DNA of 64,000 nt from M3007 sp044350425 (GCA_044350425.1 JBILHS010000003.1:45214-109213), one strand, 5' to 3'; shown: positions 41,210 through 50,462, counted from the first letter of the stretch. The notes: a model not told the origin generated them from the sequence alone. Translations and numbers: made by a program.

Positions 41210-42373
41210 TTACTTTGTATCTGGTAGCCAGGAACGGTAATATTCGCCGTCCTCAATTCCTACAGCATGCTCGGTCATCAGAAGCGGGCGGAATGTGTCG
41301 ACCATCACAGCCAACTCCATGGTTTCCTTTTTGCCAATACTTTTTTCGACAGTACCCAGGTGCGGTCCGTGTGGAATACCACCCGGGTGTAGGGTAAGCA
41401 TACCTCTTTCCACGTGTTTGCGGCTCATGAAATCGCCATCTACATAATAAAGTACTTCATCAGAATCAATATTGGAGTGATTATAGGGCGCCGGGATGGC
41501 CAGCGGATGATAGTCAAAAAGACGGGGCACGAAAGAGCAAATGACGAAATTATGCCCGTCAAAAGTCTGATGTACGGGGGGCGGCTGGTGTACTCGGCCT
41601 GTTATCGGCTCAAAATTGTGTATGCTGAAGGCATAGGGGAAAACGTACCCGTCCCAGCCGATCACATCAAAAGGGTGATTGAGGTAATGGTAGGGGTATA
41701 TATTATCCTGTTTTTTTATGTAAAAAAGAAAGTCGCCTTTTTGATCAAAAGTTTGAAGATCCACAGGTTTTCGAATGTCACGCTCACAAAAGGGGGAGTG
41801 TTCCAGCAATTGCCCGAATTGATTGCGATAACGCTTGGGGGTGGTGATCGGTCCGGTGCTCTCCACAATGAGTAAGCGATTGTCTGGCGTGTCAAAATGG
41901 AGCTGATAGGTGGTGCCTCTCGGGATCACCACATAATCACCATAACTAAAAGGCAAGGTGCCATACATGGTCATCAGTTTCCCGGTTCCTTCATGAATAA
42001 AAATCACCTCGTCTGCGTCCGCATTTTTGTAAAAATAGTCGGTCATGCTTTTGCGCGGCGCAGACAGGATGATCTTACAATCTGCATTCACCAGAACGGC
42101 TTTTCGGGACTGAATGTAATCATCTTCAGGAGCCACATGAAAACCTTTTAAACATCGGTGTTTCAACTGCTTGTCGTGCACCGTTTTTGCAGCTACGCTG
42201 TAAGGATCGCCAACCTGTACGATCTGGGTGGGGGCATTTGCATGGTACAACAGGGAATAGTTATTGCTGAATCCTTCCGTGCTGAATAACTCTTCATGGT
42301 AAAGGGAGCCATCCGGTTTTCGGAACTGGGTGTGGCGTTTTTGAGGGATTTGACCGAGTGTATGATAGTGCAT
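41210..42373 (-). CDS. hmgA: Homogentisate 1,2-dioxygenase
   Basis: 387 aa, starting MHYHTLGQIPQKRHTQFRKPDGSLYHEELFSTEGF, the family N-terminus. The cupin core includes EVIFIHEGTGKL, VVIPRGTTYQLHF and the iron-binding region near FDVIGWDGYVFPYAFSIHNFEPITGRVHQPPPVHQTF and GGIPHGPHLG. It opens the ring of homogentisate in tyrosine and phenylalanine breakdown. Slightly shorter than the human enzyme but normal for bacterial forms. A TAACTTTG box lies at 42422-42429. No fumarylacetoacetase gene is next to it. Confidence 0.9.
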   Translation of the reverse strand: MHYHTLGQIPQKRHTQFRKPDGSLYHEELFSTEGFSNNYSLLYHANAPTQIVQVGDPYSVAAKTVHDKQLKHRCLKGFHVAPEDDYIQSRKAVLVNADCKIILSAPRKSMTDYFYKNADADEVIFIHEGTGKLMTMYGTLPFSYGDYVVIPRGTTYQLHFDTPDNRLLIVESTGPITTPKRYRNQFGQLLEHSPFCERDIRKPVDLQTFDQKGDFLFYIKKQDNIYPYHYLNHPFDVIGWDGYVFPYAFSIHNFEPITGRVHQPPPVHQTFDGHNFVICSFVPRLFDYHPLAIPAPYNHSNIDSDEVLYYVDGDFMSRKHVERGMLTLHPGGIPHGPHLGTVEKSIGKKETMELAVMVDTFRPLLMTEHAVGIEDGEYYRSWLPDTK

Positions 42374-42421
42374 AAATCAGGGGACTTTGAACAAAGTGCT
42401 CAGGCTTAAAATCTGAGCCGG

Positions 42422-42429
42422 CAAAGTTA
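42422..42429 (-). promoter_or_regulatory. -7 box (TAACTTTG) for hmgA
   Basis: Perfect TAnnTTTG match on the minus strand, 48 bp before the hmgA start, in the short gap after mnmH. Confidence 0.42.
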
Positions 42430-42446
42430 AGTAACGATTCAAAGTT

Positions 42447-43466
42447 TTAGTCCAACATTGCAAGTTCCTGAGCAATCCCTTGCGGATCTCCATGCTGAAA
42501 CTCAATTTTTCGAATATCGGAGGAAAGGCTTGAATCCAATCCAAACAGATAAGTTTTATCATAATAGGCCAGTGCTATGTGTGCAGCAGCGGTATAATCA
42601 CCGGCCTGAAGCGATTCCATGGCGGTTTTAAGGTGCTGGCCACCCAATTTGCGGGCAATTTTTTGGAAGGCGGTTTCCAGTTCAGTTCGGTCGGTCAGCA
42701 CATAATCAGACAACAGATTTTCGATCCGTGCTTCATCTGGAATCTCAATAATGACGAGCGGGGCACTTTTCATTTTAGTCCAGAATCCTTCTGGAAGATA
42801 GATCCTGCCAATGCTCCGACTTTCATTTTCTACCCAAATCCGTGAGCCGGGATCCAAGTGGAGACTGGTGTCAAAAAGCTCATTTTCAAACTGTTCCACG
42901 GTAGGTTGAGGCGCTTCTCCGATAAAACCGAATGCAGAGCCTTTGTGGTGGGCAAGTCCTTCCAGGTCTATGATCTGTTCGCCCATATTGTGCAAAGCAT
43001 GAAGGATCTTGGTTTTACCAGAACCGGTTTTGCCGCCCAGGACCACAAGCTTTAAATCAGCCCCCTGCAGGCCATCCAGCACAAGATGCCGGAAAGCTTT
43101 GTAGCCACCTTCAAGACTTATAACATCAAACCCTGCTTGCCGGAACAGCCAGGCCATACTACCACTTCTTTGCCCTCCCCGCCAGCAGTGTACCGCCAAA
43201 CGGCGATGAGGTGCAAGTACTTTGGCCTGCATTACAAAGTCAGCCATTTTAGGTCCTACAATGCGCAGGCCCAGTTCCATCGCTTCTTCTTTCCCCACTT
43301 GCTTGTACATGGTACCCACGGCAGCCCGTTCTTCGTCAGTAAAAAGCGGAAAACTTATGGCGCCGGAGATATGGCCCTGACGGTACTCTCCTGGAGAGCG
43401 GACATCGAGTACTACGCGGCTGACGCGTTCAGATAAAAAAACAGTGGGTGGAACAATGGCTTGCAT
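42447..43466 (-). CDS. mnmH: tRNA 2-selenouridine synthase
   Basis: 339 aa. The N-terminal rhodanese domain has VVLDVRSPGEYRQGHI and the active Cys94 in VHCWRGGQRS. A P-loop NTPase follows (GGKTGSGKT at about 144-152). The two-domain layout is that of SelU/YbbB, which swaps sulfur for selenium at the wobble uridine of some tRNAs, via a geranylated intermediate. Activity needs selenophosphate synthase, whose gene is not in the window. A TACCTTCG box at 43473-43480 lies 6 bp before the ATG. Confidence 0.92.
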   Translation of the reverse strand: MQAIVPPTVFLSERVSRVVLDVRSPGEYRQGHISGAISFPLFTDEERAAVGTMYKQVGKEEAMELGLRIVGPKMADFVMQAKVLAPHRRLAVHCWRGGQRSGSMAWLFRQAGFDVISLEGGYKAFRHLVLDGLQGADLKLVVLGGKTGSGKTKILHALHNMGEQIIDLEGLAHHKGSAFGFIGEAPQPTVEQFENELFDTSLHLDPGSRIWVENESRSIGRIYLPEGFWTKMKSAPLVIIEIPDEARIENLLSDYVLTDRTELETAFQKIARKLGGQHLKTAMESLQAGDYTAAAHIALAYYDKTYLFGLDSSLSSDIRKIEFQHGDPQGIAQELAMLD

Positions 43467-43472
43467 CAGGGG

Positions 43473-43480
43473 CGAAGGTA
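43473..43480 (-). promoter_or_regulatory. -7 box (TACCTTCG) abutting the mnmH start
   Basis: One mismatch to TAnnTTTG, six bases before the start codon on the minus strand. Suggests a leaderless or very short-leader mRNA. Confidence 0.38.
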
Positions 43481-43657
43481 ATGGGTCGTTGGGTTATTAT
43501 GGTCATTGGGTCATTAAAGTGATTGAGTCCATTAAAGTTAATAAAAGCAATGAGGTCATCAAAACTGAAGGGGAATTGAGCGATTAACCCAATTCCCCTT
43601 CAACTATAATGACCCAATGACCACAACGAATGGCCAAATGACTTTAATGCCCCAACT
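43481..43657. repeat. Intergenic phrase repeat, TGGGTCATT family with nested hairpin
   Basis: Left arm words (GGTCATTGGGTCATTAAAGT and relatives) are inverted in the right arm (ATGACCCAATGACC, AATGACTTTAATG). At the centre is a perfect 13-bp stem, TGAAGGGGAATTG with CAATTCCCCTTCA (43566-43578 and 43590-43602), with an 11-nt loop. It fills most of the gap between mnmH and the head-GIN gene. Confidence 0.78.
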
Positions 43658-44308
43658 TCAATGATTCGTAACTGACCCTGAGCCGGAAACAGCCGTTTTG
43701 ACCTTGCCGGATACGCCCAGTTGCACATCGCCGGAGCCAGAGATAGCTACTTCCGCAGCAGAGCCCTTCAATGCGGCAGCATCGACATGGCCAGAGCCGG
43801 AGATGGCAATATCCTGCATATCAGCATGGCCACTCAGGGTCATATCACTGCTGCCTGAAATGGCAATTTCTAAATCTTTTACGTCCAGTTCACTTTTAAA
43901 ATCTCCGGAACCGCTGGAAGCAAATTCAAATTTATCTGCTTTGATCGGAGAGCGCGTAACAATATCGGTAGATCCACTGTTGGCAATGGCTTTTAAACTA
44001 CGATAATTGACCGTGATCTTTGCTTTGAAATTGGAGTAACAGCCTTTTTTGGTGTGGATTTGGAGCGTGCCGCCCTTTACTTCGGTAATAATTTTTTCGG
44101 GATCTATACCGCGTACCTCCAAGGTGACACTTTCAGCGTCTCCTTCTTGGAGAAATACAACATCGAAGCCACCGGAGATGCCAATTTTATCAAAGGATGC
44201 AAGGGAGCGTGTGACAGTTGAATTTTGCGCTGTCAGAGAAATTGGGGATAGAAAAATCGCAGTTATCAGGATAAAAGCGGGTGAAAATGAACAGAAAAAG
44301 TCTTTCAT
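43658..44308 (-). CDS. Head-GIN domain (DUF2807) protein
   Basis: 216 aa with a signal peptide (MKDFFCSFSPAFILITAIFLSPISLTAQ). The body is a right-handed beta helix-like adhesin fold, with repeated AISGSGD/AISGSSD units (DLEIAISGSSDMTL, QDIAISGSGHVDA, EVAISGSGDVQLG). This is the DUF2807 auto-transporter-adhesin head domain, common in Bacteroidota and of unknown role. It is probably periplasmic or surface-located. Confidence 0.9.
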   Translation of the reverse strand: MKDFFCSFSPAFILITAIFLSPISLTAQNSTVTRSLASFDKIGISGGFDVVFLQEGDAESVTLEVRGIDPEKIITEVKGGTLQIHTKKGCYSNFKAKITVNYRSLKAIANSGSTDIVTRSPIKADKFEFASSGSGDFKSELDVKDLEIAISGSSDMTLSGHADMQDIAISGSGHVDAAALKGSAAEVAISGSGDVQLGVSGKVKTAVSGSGSVTNH

Positions 44309-44409
44309 AGCTTAATTTATAGTTGGTAAAAAGTTCGTTCAAAAGGACATTCTATTACCAAAAGGGTTGCATAAAAAACTCCCCAATGGCGCAAACCTCA
44401 AATAACCAT

Positions 44410-44417
44410 TACTTTTG
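44410..44417 (+). promoter_or_regulatory. -7 box (TACTTTTG) upstream of topA
   Basis: Perfect TAnnTTTG match, 116 bp before the topA ATG. The 225-bp gap has no other clear feature. Confidence 0.4.
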
Positions 44418-44533
44418 CCCCTCAAAATGACTGTTAACCAGAAAAGTGTGTCGGTTGAATCATCCATAAAAGTCAAAAACTGACCGTTCATTTTCAGCGG
44501 TTTTTAGTCAGAAGCCATCCGAAAAAGTCCTAT

Positions 44534-47116
44534 ATGTCAAAAAAGCTCCTCATTGTAGAATCGCCCGCAAAGGCAAAGACGATTGAAAAATACCTGGGCG
44601 AAGATTTTACCGTAAAATCATCCTATGGCCATATTCGTGACCTTGAAAAAGGCAACGACCTGGGTGTTGACGTGAACAACGGCTACCTGCCTAAATACAT
44701 TATTCCTACAGATAAGTACAAGACTGTCAAGGAGTTGAAGGATGCCGCGGCCCGCGTGAGCGAGGTATGGCTCGCGACGGACGAAGACCGGGAGGGTGAA
44801 GCCATCTCATGGCACTTGTGTGAGGTGCTGGGACTAGACCCGCTGGTAACCAAGCGTATTGTATTCCACGAGATCACCAAACATGCCATTCAAAAAGCAG
44901 TACTTACCCCGCGCACGGTGGATATGGATACGGTCAACGCCCAACAGGCCCGCCGGGTTCTGGACCGGTTGGTGGGCTGGGAGTTGAGTGGCTTATTGTG
45001 GAAAAAAGTAAAAGGACAACTTTCGGCCGGAAGGGTACAATCCGTCACAGTAAAACTAGTGGTAGAGCGTGAACGGGAGATTCAGGCGTTCAACATCAGC
45101 CCTTATTTTAAAATAGTTGCACAGTTTTTTGCAAAAAATAGCCAAGGCAAAACGGTGACGTTTAAAGCAGAAAGTCCGGTTCGGTTTGAAGACCCTGCCG
45201 GAGCCGAAGGTTTTTTGCAAAAATGTGTCGGCGCCAACTATTCGGTTAATAATATTGAAGTGAAACCAACCCGTCGTAAGCCGGCACCGCCTTTCACGAC
45301 CTCTACCTTGCAACAGGAGGCCAGCCGAAAAATTGGCTTCTCGGTCAACCGGACCATGCAGGTGGCACAAAAGCTATACGAAGAAGGTTTCATCAGCTAC
45401 ATGCGTACGGATTCTACCAGCCTTTCGGAGACCGCTCTGCAAGCCACAGAGGCAGAGATCCTGAAACAATATGGCAAAGAATATCACAATCGCCGTCAAT
45501 ACAAAACTAAAAACGAATCGGCTCAGGAAGCACACGAAGCCATTCGCCCAACCTATTTTGAGCGGCAAAATGTGAGTGGCAACCGCGACGAACAACGGCT
45601 TTACGAGCTCATCTGGAAGCGTACCATGGCCTCGCAAATGGCTGATGCTGAGCTTGAAAAGACGGTAGTGGATATTGATATCAGTACCCAACCAGGCACC
45701 AAATTGGTTGCAGAAGGCGAAATCCTCAAATTTGATGGATTTCTAAAAGTGTACCTGGAAAGTACGGATGAGGAAGACGAGGACACTAAAGATATGCTCC
45801 CGCCCCTCGCTAAAGGCCAGAAACTAGATCTGGACGACATGACGGCTACTGAAAAATTTACCCGCCCACCGGCCCGATTTACAGAAGCTGGCCTGGTGAA
45901 AAAACTGGAAGAACTGGGCATTGGTCGTCCAAGTACTTACGCTCCCACGATCTCCAAGATCATGGAAACCAGCAAAGGTTACGTGGTGAAAGAGAGCAGA
46001 GAGGGAGAAGAGCGTATTTTTCAGATCATTACCTTGAAAAACAACACATTAACGAAGAAAAAAGGTAAAGAGATCACTGGTACCACCAAAAATGTGCTTT
46101 ACCCTACGGATATGGGGATGATCGTTTCAGACTTCCTGGAAGGGCATTTCAAAAAGGTCATGGACTATGGCTTTACGGCCAGTGTAGAGGCAGAGTTTGA
46201 CCATATTGCTGACGGCAAACTAAAATGGCCGAGTATGATCGACCGTTTTTACAAACCCTTTCACGATAATGTAGAAAAAACCCTCAAAGAGGCAGATCGG
46301 GCCAGTGGCGAACGCATCCTTGGCATAGACCCGGCCTCTGGACGCACCCTTTTGGTGCGCATGAGTAAACTCGGCAAACCGGTGATTCAGATCGGTACCG
46401 GCGATGAACTGGAGGAAAAAGAGAGCCCGCGTTATGCCAACCTGCGTCCAGGACAAAGCATGGAGACCATTAGCCTGGCAGATGCGCTTGAATCCTTTCA
46501 GCTACCTCGCGCTCTGGGTGAGTTCAACGGAGAGACTTTAGAAGTCAATACGGGCAGATACGGCCCTTACGTCAAATACGGAAGCACCTTCATCAGCCTG
46601 TCCAAAGGCGAAGATCCATTCGAGACAAATTACGAACGCGCCGTAGAACTGGTGAAAGCCAGATTAGAAGCAGACCGTCCGATGGGACATTATCAAGAGT
46701 TGCCCATCACCAAAGGCAAGGGACGTTTTGGTCCGTTTATCAAATGGGCCGACTTTTTTGTAAATGTGCCTCCACGGGTCAATTTTGATACCCTTACCGA
46801 AGCGCAGGCCGTGGAGCTCATTCAGCAAAAGGTAGAAAAAGAAGCCAACCGTTACATCCAGCATTGGCCGGAAGAAAGTATCGCACTGGAAAACGGGCGT
46901 TGGGGCCCCTTTATCCGATTCAAAAAAGAGAACCTGAAACTCCCACTCGTTGATGGCGCTAAAATGACCGCAGATCAGGCGGCAAGCCTTTCCCTGGCCG
47001 ATGTAAAGGCGATCATTGAAAAGGAAATGCCGGGTGCTTTTGATGTGAAAAAAGCAGCGCCCAAAGGGAAGGCAGCCGGCAAAGCGGCTCCAAAGGCAAA
47101 GGCTAAGAAGAAATAA
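44534..47116 (+). CDS. topA: DNA topoisomerase I (type IA)
   Basis: 860 aa. The Toprim domain opens with KLLIVESPAKAKTIEKYLG and has the DEDREGEA metal-binding motif (83-90). The active-site tyrosine is Tyr289 in GFISYMRTDST. The C-terminus holds topoisomerase repeat-like segments (NGETLEVNTGRYGPYVKYG, KGRFGPFIKWADFF, NGRWGPFIRFKK), without Cys zinc fingers, and ends in a Lys/Ala-rich tail (AAPKGKAAGKAAPKAKAKKK). It relaxes negative supercoils using a transient 5'-phosphotyrosine link. The repeats and basic tail presumably replace the E. coli-type zinc domain. Confidence 0.97.
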   Translation: MSKKLLIVESPAKAKTIEKYLGEDFTVKSSYGHIRDLEKGNDLGVDVNNGYLPKYIIPTDKYKTVKELKDAAARVSEVWLATDEDREGEAISWHLCEVLGLDPLVTKRIVFHEITKHAIQKAVLTPRTVDMDTVNAQQARRVLDRLVGWELSGLLWKKVKGQLSAGRVQSVTVKLVVEREREIQAFNISPYFKIVAQFFAKNSQGKTVTFKAESPVRFEDPAGAEGFLQKCVGANYSVNNIEVKPTRRKPAPPFTTSTLQQEASRKIGFSVNRTMQVAQKLYEEGFISYMRTDSTSLSETALQATEAEILKQYGKEYHNRRQYKTKNESAQEAHEAIRPTYFERQNVSGNRDEQRLYELIWKRTMASQMADAELEKTVVDIDISTQPGTKLVAEGEILKFDGFLKVYLESTDEEDEDTKDMLPPLAKGQKLDLDDMTATEKFTRPPARFTEAGLVKKLEELGIGRPSTYAPTISKIMETSKGYVVKESREGEERIFQIITLKNNTLTKKKGKEITGTTKNVLYPTDMGMIVSDFLEGHFKKVMDYGFTASVEAEFDHIADGKLKWPSMIDRFYKPFHDNVEKTLKEADRASGERILGIDPASGRTLLVRMSKLGKPVIQIGTGDELEEKESPRYANLRPGQSMETISLADALESFQLPRALGEFNGETLEVNTGRYGPYVKYGSTFISLSKGEDPFETNYERAVELVKARLEADRPMGHYQELPITKGKGRFGPFIKWADFFVNVPPRVNFDTLTEAQAVELIQQKVEKEANRYIQHWPEESIALENGRWGPFIRFKKENLKLPLVDGAKMTADQAASLSLADVKAIIEKEMPGAFDVKKAAPKGKAAGKAAPKAKAKKK

Positions 47117-47128
47117 GAAAACTAATTC

Positions 47129-47161
47129 ATTCGGGGTGCGACTTTATGCCGCACCCCGAAT
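47129..47161 (+). other. Hairpin after topA (possible terminator)
   Basis: ATTCGGGGTGCG at 47129-47140 pairs with CGCACCCCGAAT at 47150-47161. There is no T run afterwards; the sequence goes straight into the remnant gene. The tract could have been lost when the remnant's 5' part was deleted. Confidence 0.55.
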
Positions 47162-47166
47162 GCTCC

Positions 47167-48166
47167 CTAGACTGTCGCATTTTGGCCAAATGCCCTTCTG
47201 ATACCCTTTACTGTGATTATTCCAGCAACGATCCATTGCTTTGGAAAGCAGCTCCATATACCTGGAATCCCAGCCTGATGCTTTCGGATCTTCCTGAGGG
47301 GGATTTGGCGCTTCGAATGGTGGCTCGAGACAGCTGTAGTGCCCAGAATCTTTCTATTGAATACACGCAGAAGTGCGGTTTCAATTGGATGGAATGGTGA
47401 ATTATGCATCTCCATTTTCGTATTATGACTACTCCGATTCGGGAGGACATGGACAGTTTTTTTATGTTCCGCTCCATTCGAATTTAGTCTTAACACCCTC
47501 CAGAATTGACAACCAGCTTAATGGAGTAAGTACCTATGATCTGGTATTGATCTCCAAACACATTCTGGGCATAGAATCCTTCAATTCACCCTTTAAAATG
47601 ATTGCTGCCGATGCAAATAAGAGTGGCAGTATTACCACCTTCGATATCATAGAGCTTCGTAAACTTGTTCTTGGAATATATGACTCTTTGCCCAATAACA
47701 CCTCCTGGCGTTTTGTGCCCAAAGAGTTTCAATTCCCCAATGTCCAAAACCCTTTCCAAACCATTTTCCCGGAGAAAGTTGTGCTACAGGATTGGACAGG
47801 TTATCCACATGATTTTGAATTCACGGGTATCAAAGTCGGCGATGTAAACAACAGCGCCATCCCCAATGCCACTACTCCCCCTCCCGCCGAAAGCCGCGCT
47901 ACCAGTTTCCTTACCCTTCCAGATTTAGAACTAAAATCAGGCGAAATCTATGAAATTCCGATACATTCGGCCTTGCACAAACGGAAACCCTCCGGCTCGA
48001 AGTACTCGACCTCAACGGGAAATTACTTTGGACAAATGATTGGAATCTGGATCAGGGCAGCCATACACTGGAGATTCCGGCTTCAGCGCTGTCTCATTCC
48101 GGCGTTTATATCTGGCAGCTACAAGCCGGAAGTGTAGTGCGGACTGGCAAAGTCACGAAAATTTAA
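47167..48166 (+). pseudogene. Decayed dockerin-like T9SS cargo gene
   Basis: The reading frame is broken. From 47167 frame 1 encodes a cysteine-containing segment (DTLYCDYSSNDPLLW) that stops at 47398-47400. A second frame continues from about 47373 with a clear dockerin-like part (LVLTPSRIDNQLNGVSTYDLVLI, ADANKSGSITTFD, ELRKLVLGI, WRFVP, GIKVGDVNN) and the first strand of a cohesin-like domain (EIYEIPIHSA), as in gene A. Around 47966 it jumps to another frame, where LRLEVLDLNGKLLW and SGVYIWQLQAGSVVRTGKVTKI form a T9SS tail ending at 48166. The start, signal peptide and most of the cohesin-like part are gone. Confidence 0.85.
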
Positions 48167-48250
48167 TGCTAAGCAGCAGTTTTAACCTGCCATTCGTTTA
48201 TTCTTCGTTCTTCCCGGCCGGGTATTTTTTTACCTCTACTTTTACGTCTT

Positions 48251-48853
48251 ATGTCAGCATTAAAAATCTGGGCTTACACGATACTGTGTGGGCTCCTGTC
48301 TATTCCTATGGCAAACAGCCAAACTGCAAATATTCCAGTGGTTACGCCCAAATGGGAATTTGGATTGCGGGGAGGCGCCGGTTTTAGTTCTTTTCATTTG
48401 GATGGGCGCAACCCACGTTCCGAATGGGTTCAGATAGGGGGGGGAGGCCGTAGGTATGGCAATTCAGATCCTAAAGGGGAATTATACGTCGGAGCCTTTG
48501 CGACGCGCCATTTTGGTCAAAGGTGGTCCGTTCGTTCAGAATTGTCAGCAGTATCCAAAACATTTGATGGCATGTCAATGGCCTTGGGCTTGTTTCCAAG
48601 ATACCGCCTGAACAGTTGGTTGAGCCTGGAGGCAGGCATAGAGCAAAGGTTCCCACTTTCTATTTGGGGGAAAAGCGAAACCAGGTTTTCTGGGGGGCTT
48701 GTATTCGGTGGGAAAGACCTGGAATTCAATCTGCGGTTCGCACCATACTATCAACCTACCACTCCATTTGGAAGGAGTGCCTGGTTGGGCTCGTTTCAGG
48801 TGGGTGCAAGTTATAGATTGGCAAGTGTAGGCAAGATCTTCAGTAAAAATTAA
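48251..48853 (+). CDS. Small outer-membrane beta-barrel-like protein
   Basis: 200 aa with a signal peptide (MSALKIWAYTILCGLLSIPMANSQ). Alternating strands follow (KWEFGLRGGAGFSSFHL, GELYVGAFATRHFGQRWSVRSEL, MALGLFPRYRLNSW, LSLEAGIEQRFPLS, GSFQVGASYRLASV), typical of Bacteroidota porin-like barrels. It lies 84 bp after the pseudogene stop. Function unknown. Confidence 0.65.
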   Translation: MSALKIWAYTILCGLLSIPMANSQTANIPVVTPKWEFGLRGGAGFSSFHLDGRNPRSEWVQIGGGGRRYGNSDPKGELYVGAFATRHFGQRWSVRSELSAVSKTFDGMSMALGLFPRYRLNSWLSLEAGIEQRFPLSIWGKSETRFSGGLVFGGKDLEFNLRFAPYYQPTTPFGRSAWLGSFQVGASYRLASVGKIFSKN

Positions 48854-48891
48854 AGCGCAAAACGTGGCCCATGCTTAATTCAGGCTTAGTC

Positions 48892-49473
48892 TTACCATAA
48901 ACGGTCAAAGGCTAAGCCTTTGTTTTTTGCTTTCCAGGCCTCAAAGATCAAATCTGCGACTACAGCCTGTGGCCGCTGGGCAGTATCAATCACCAAATCA
49001 AAATTATTGAGATTGGAGCTGTCAGCACCATATTTTAAAAGAAAACGAGCATTCTCACTGTCTTTACGCGCAAGGATTTTTTGAGCAGCTTCTTCTGCTG
49101 AGAAGTACTGTTCGCTGTTCCGTTCAGGGTCATTCAGGATCCTTTGCACCGCCACGTGCACATCCGTTTTCAAGTAAACCTTAAAAGAATCGGGCAGGAA
49201 AAACCAAGCCATTCGACTATCCACCACATAGCCTTTGGGGTCTTTGCCCAGGGAGGCAAAAATGCCATCGATCCGTTCGTCAATACTGGGATCGGTATCC
49301 GCCCGGCGGTTCATTTCGAGCGTATCGAGTCCTAGTTCCTGAGCCAGTTGGCGTTGAACTTTTCCGGTGCTGATATATTCAAAACCGGTCAGCTCGCAAA
49401 GGATGCTTGAAACAGTACTTTTCCCACTGCCAAGGTCGCCAGTGAGGGTAATTTTTGTAATGGGTTGTGACAT
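48892..49473 (-). CDS. Cytidylate kinase-like AAA ATPase
   Basis: 193 aa from ATG 49473 (MSQPITKITLTGDLGSGKSTV). A longer frame from 49545 adds 24 residues and is rejected. A P-loop (GDLGSGKST) and YISTGKVQRQLAQELGL, then DSRMAWFFLP and KVYLKTDVHVAVQRI, are the layout of cytidylate kinase-like (Cytidylate_kin2) proteins. It may phosphorylate CMP or another small substrate. Housekeeping cmk is usually longer, so this is a relative rather than certainly cmk. Confidence 0.8.
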   Translation of the reverse strand: MSQPITKITLTGDLGSGKSTVSSILCELTGFEYISTGKVQRQLAQELGLDTLEMNRRADTDPSIDERIDGIFASLGKDPKGYVVDSRMAWFFLPDSFKVYLKTDVHVAVQRILNDPERNSEQYFSAEEAAQKILARKDSENARFLLKYGADSSNLNNFDLVIDTAQRPQAVVADLIFEAWKAKNKGLAFDRLW

Positions 49474-49613
49474 CGATGGTTTGACTTCTAAAATACAAAA
49501 TAGCCCGGCGAAGTGATACGACAGGTTCAAAAAACGAAGGAACAAAGCAGTTCTAAGTTATTTCCTTTAGAAGTTAAACGCTGCTTTATCCCTCCGAAAA
49601 ATATTGCTCAACA

Positions 49614-50345
49614 CTAAAACTTCTGGTCGACCACATAAGGCAACATGGCCCTCCAGGTAGGCCAGTCGTGGGTCATATCCCCGCCCCAGATATCAAGATC
49701 ACAATGGATTCCTTTGGCCTGTAAAATTCCGGCCAGTTTACGGGAAGCATCAGGATCCTCAAAGCTTCCGGAACCTGTCATGATGTGAATATGGTTACTC
49801 TGGCGAATCTGATTCAACATATGCTCATCATTCAGATTGGGCAGGTAATGCGTAGGCGAATTAAAATAAACGTCTTCGTCAAAATAGCCTTTTGTATAAG
49901 AAGTCAGATCGTACACTCCAGACATAGCGATGGTGCCTGCAAAAAGATCCGGGCGACGGAAAAACATATTCGCAGCGTGCAAGGCTCCGAGCGATGCGCC
50001 ACTGGTAATAATTGGGGTGTTATCACTGCTATGCATCTTGATGAATGGAACCACCTCTTCCGCCACATATGCATTGAACTGCTGATGCCGAATGGCTTTG
50101 TGGCGTGGTTGCATCCGGCTGTTTAGCCAGGCTTCAGAGTTAATGCTGTTGATGCTGAAAACTTTCACTTTGCCAGCTTTAATATAAGGCTTCAAGGCAT
50201 CAAGAAGCAAAAAACGCTCATACTCCAGATAATCAGCTGCCGCGGTGGGCAATAGAAGTAGCGCAAAGCCAAAATGACCATACACTACGATTTCCATGTT
50301 TTTGTTGAGGCGTGGGCTATGCCACTGGTGGATTTCTCGATTCAT
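49614..50345 (-). CDS. Alpha/beta hydrolase, putative esterase
   Basis: 243 aa from ATG 50345 (MNREIHQWHSPRLNKNMEIVVYGHFG). The nucleophile elbow reads ITSGASLGALHA, and the distal GSGSFEDPDASRKLAGIL and DMTHDWPTWRAMLPY segments carry the likely Asp and His. This matches the esterase D/feruloyl-esterase-like (PF00756) group. No signal peptide with this start. A TACTTTTG box is 27 bp upstream, which supports it over a start at 50426. Confidence 0.82.
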   Translation of the reverse strand: MNREIHQWHSPRLNKNMEIVVYGHFGFALLLLPTAAADYLEYERFLLLDALKPYIKAGKVKVFSINSINSEAWLNSRMQPRHKAIRHQQFNAYVAEEVVPFIKMHSSDNTPIITSGASLGALHAANMFFRRPDLFAGTIAMSGVYDLTSYTKGYFDEDVYFNSPTHYLPNLNDEHMLNQIRQSNHIHIMTGSGSFEDPDASRKLAGILQAKGIHCDLDIWGGDMTHDWPTWRAMLPYVVDQKF

Positions 50346-50372
50346 AATTATGTCGTATAGGTGTGTGGTGGG

Positions 50373-50380
50373 CAAAAGTA
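50373..50380 (-). promoter_or_regulatory. -7 box (TACTTTTG) for the esterase gene
   Basis: Perfect TAnnTTTG match on the minus strand, 27 bp before the ATG at 50345. Confidence 0.45.
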
Positions 50381-50394
50381 GAAAAAGAAAAATT

Positions 50395-50444
50395 TGTCGA
50401 AATATAAACTTTTTTCTTTTAAACAAAAAGTTTATATTTCGACA
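50395..50444. terminator. Perfect 20-bp inverted repeat, likely terminator of the sensor kinase gene
   Basis: The arms at 50395-50414 and 50425-50444 are exactly complementary over 20 bases, with a 10-nt loop. Read on the minus strand it is followed by T-rich sequence (AAATTTTTCTTTTT). It lies 18 bp beyond the kinase stop and upstream of the esterase promoter. Confidence 0.7.
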
Positions 50445-50462
50445 GTCATCTTATTCCCGCAA

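Noticed and set aside
47146..47400. A small intact gene starting in the topA hairpin
   Set aside because: The ATG lies inside the hairpin loop and the frame runs into the remnant of a larger T9SS gene, so it is part of the pseudogene.
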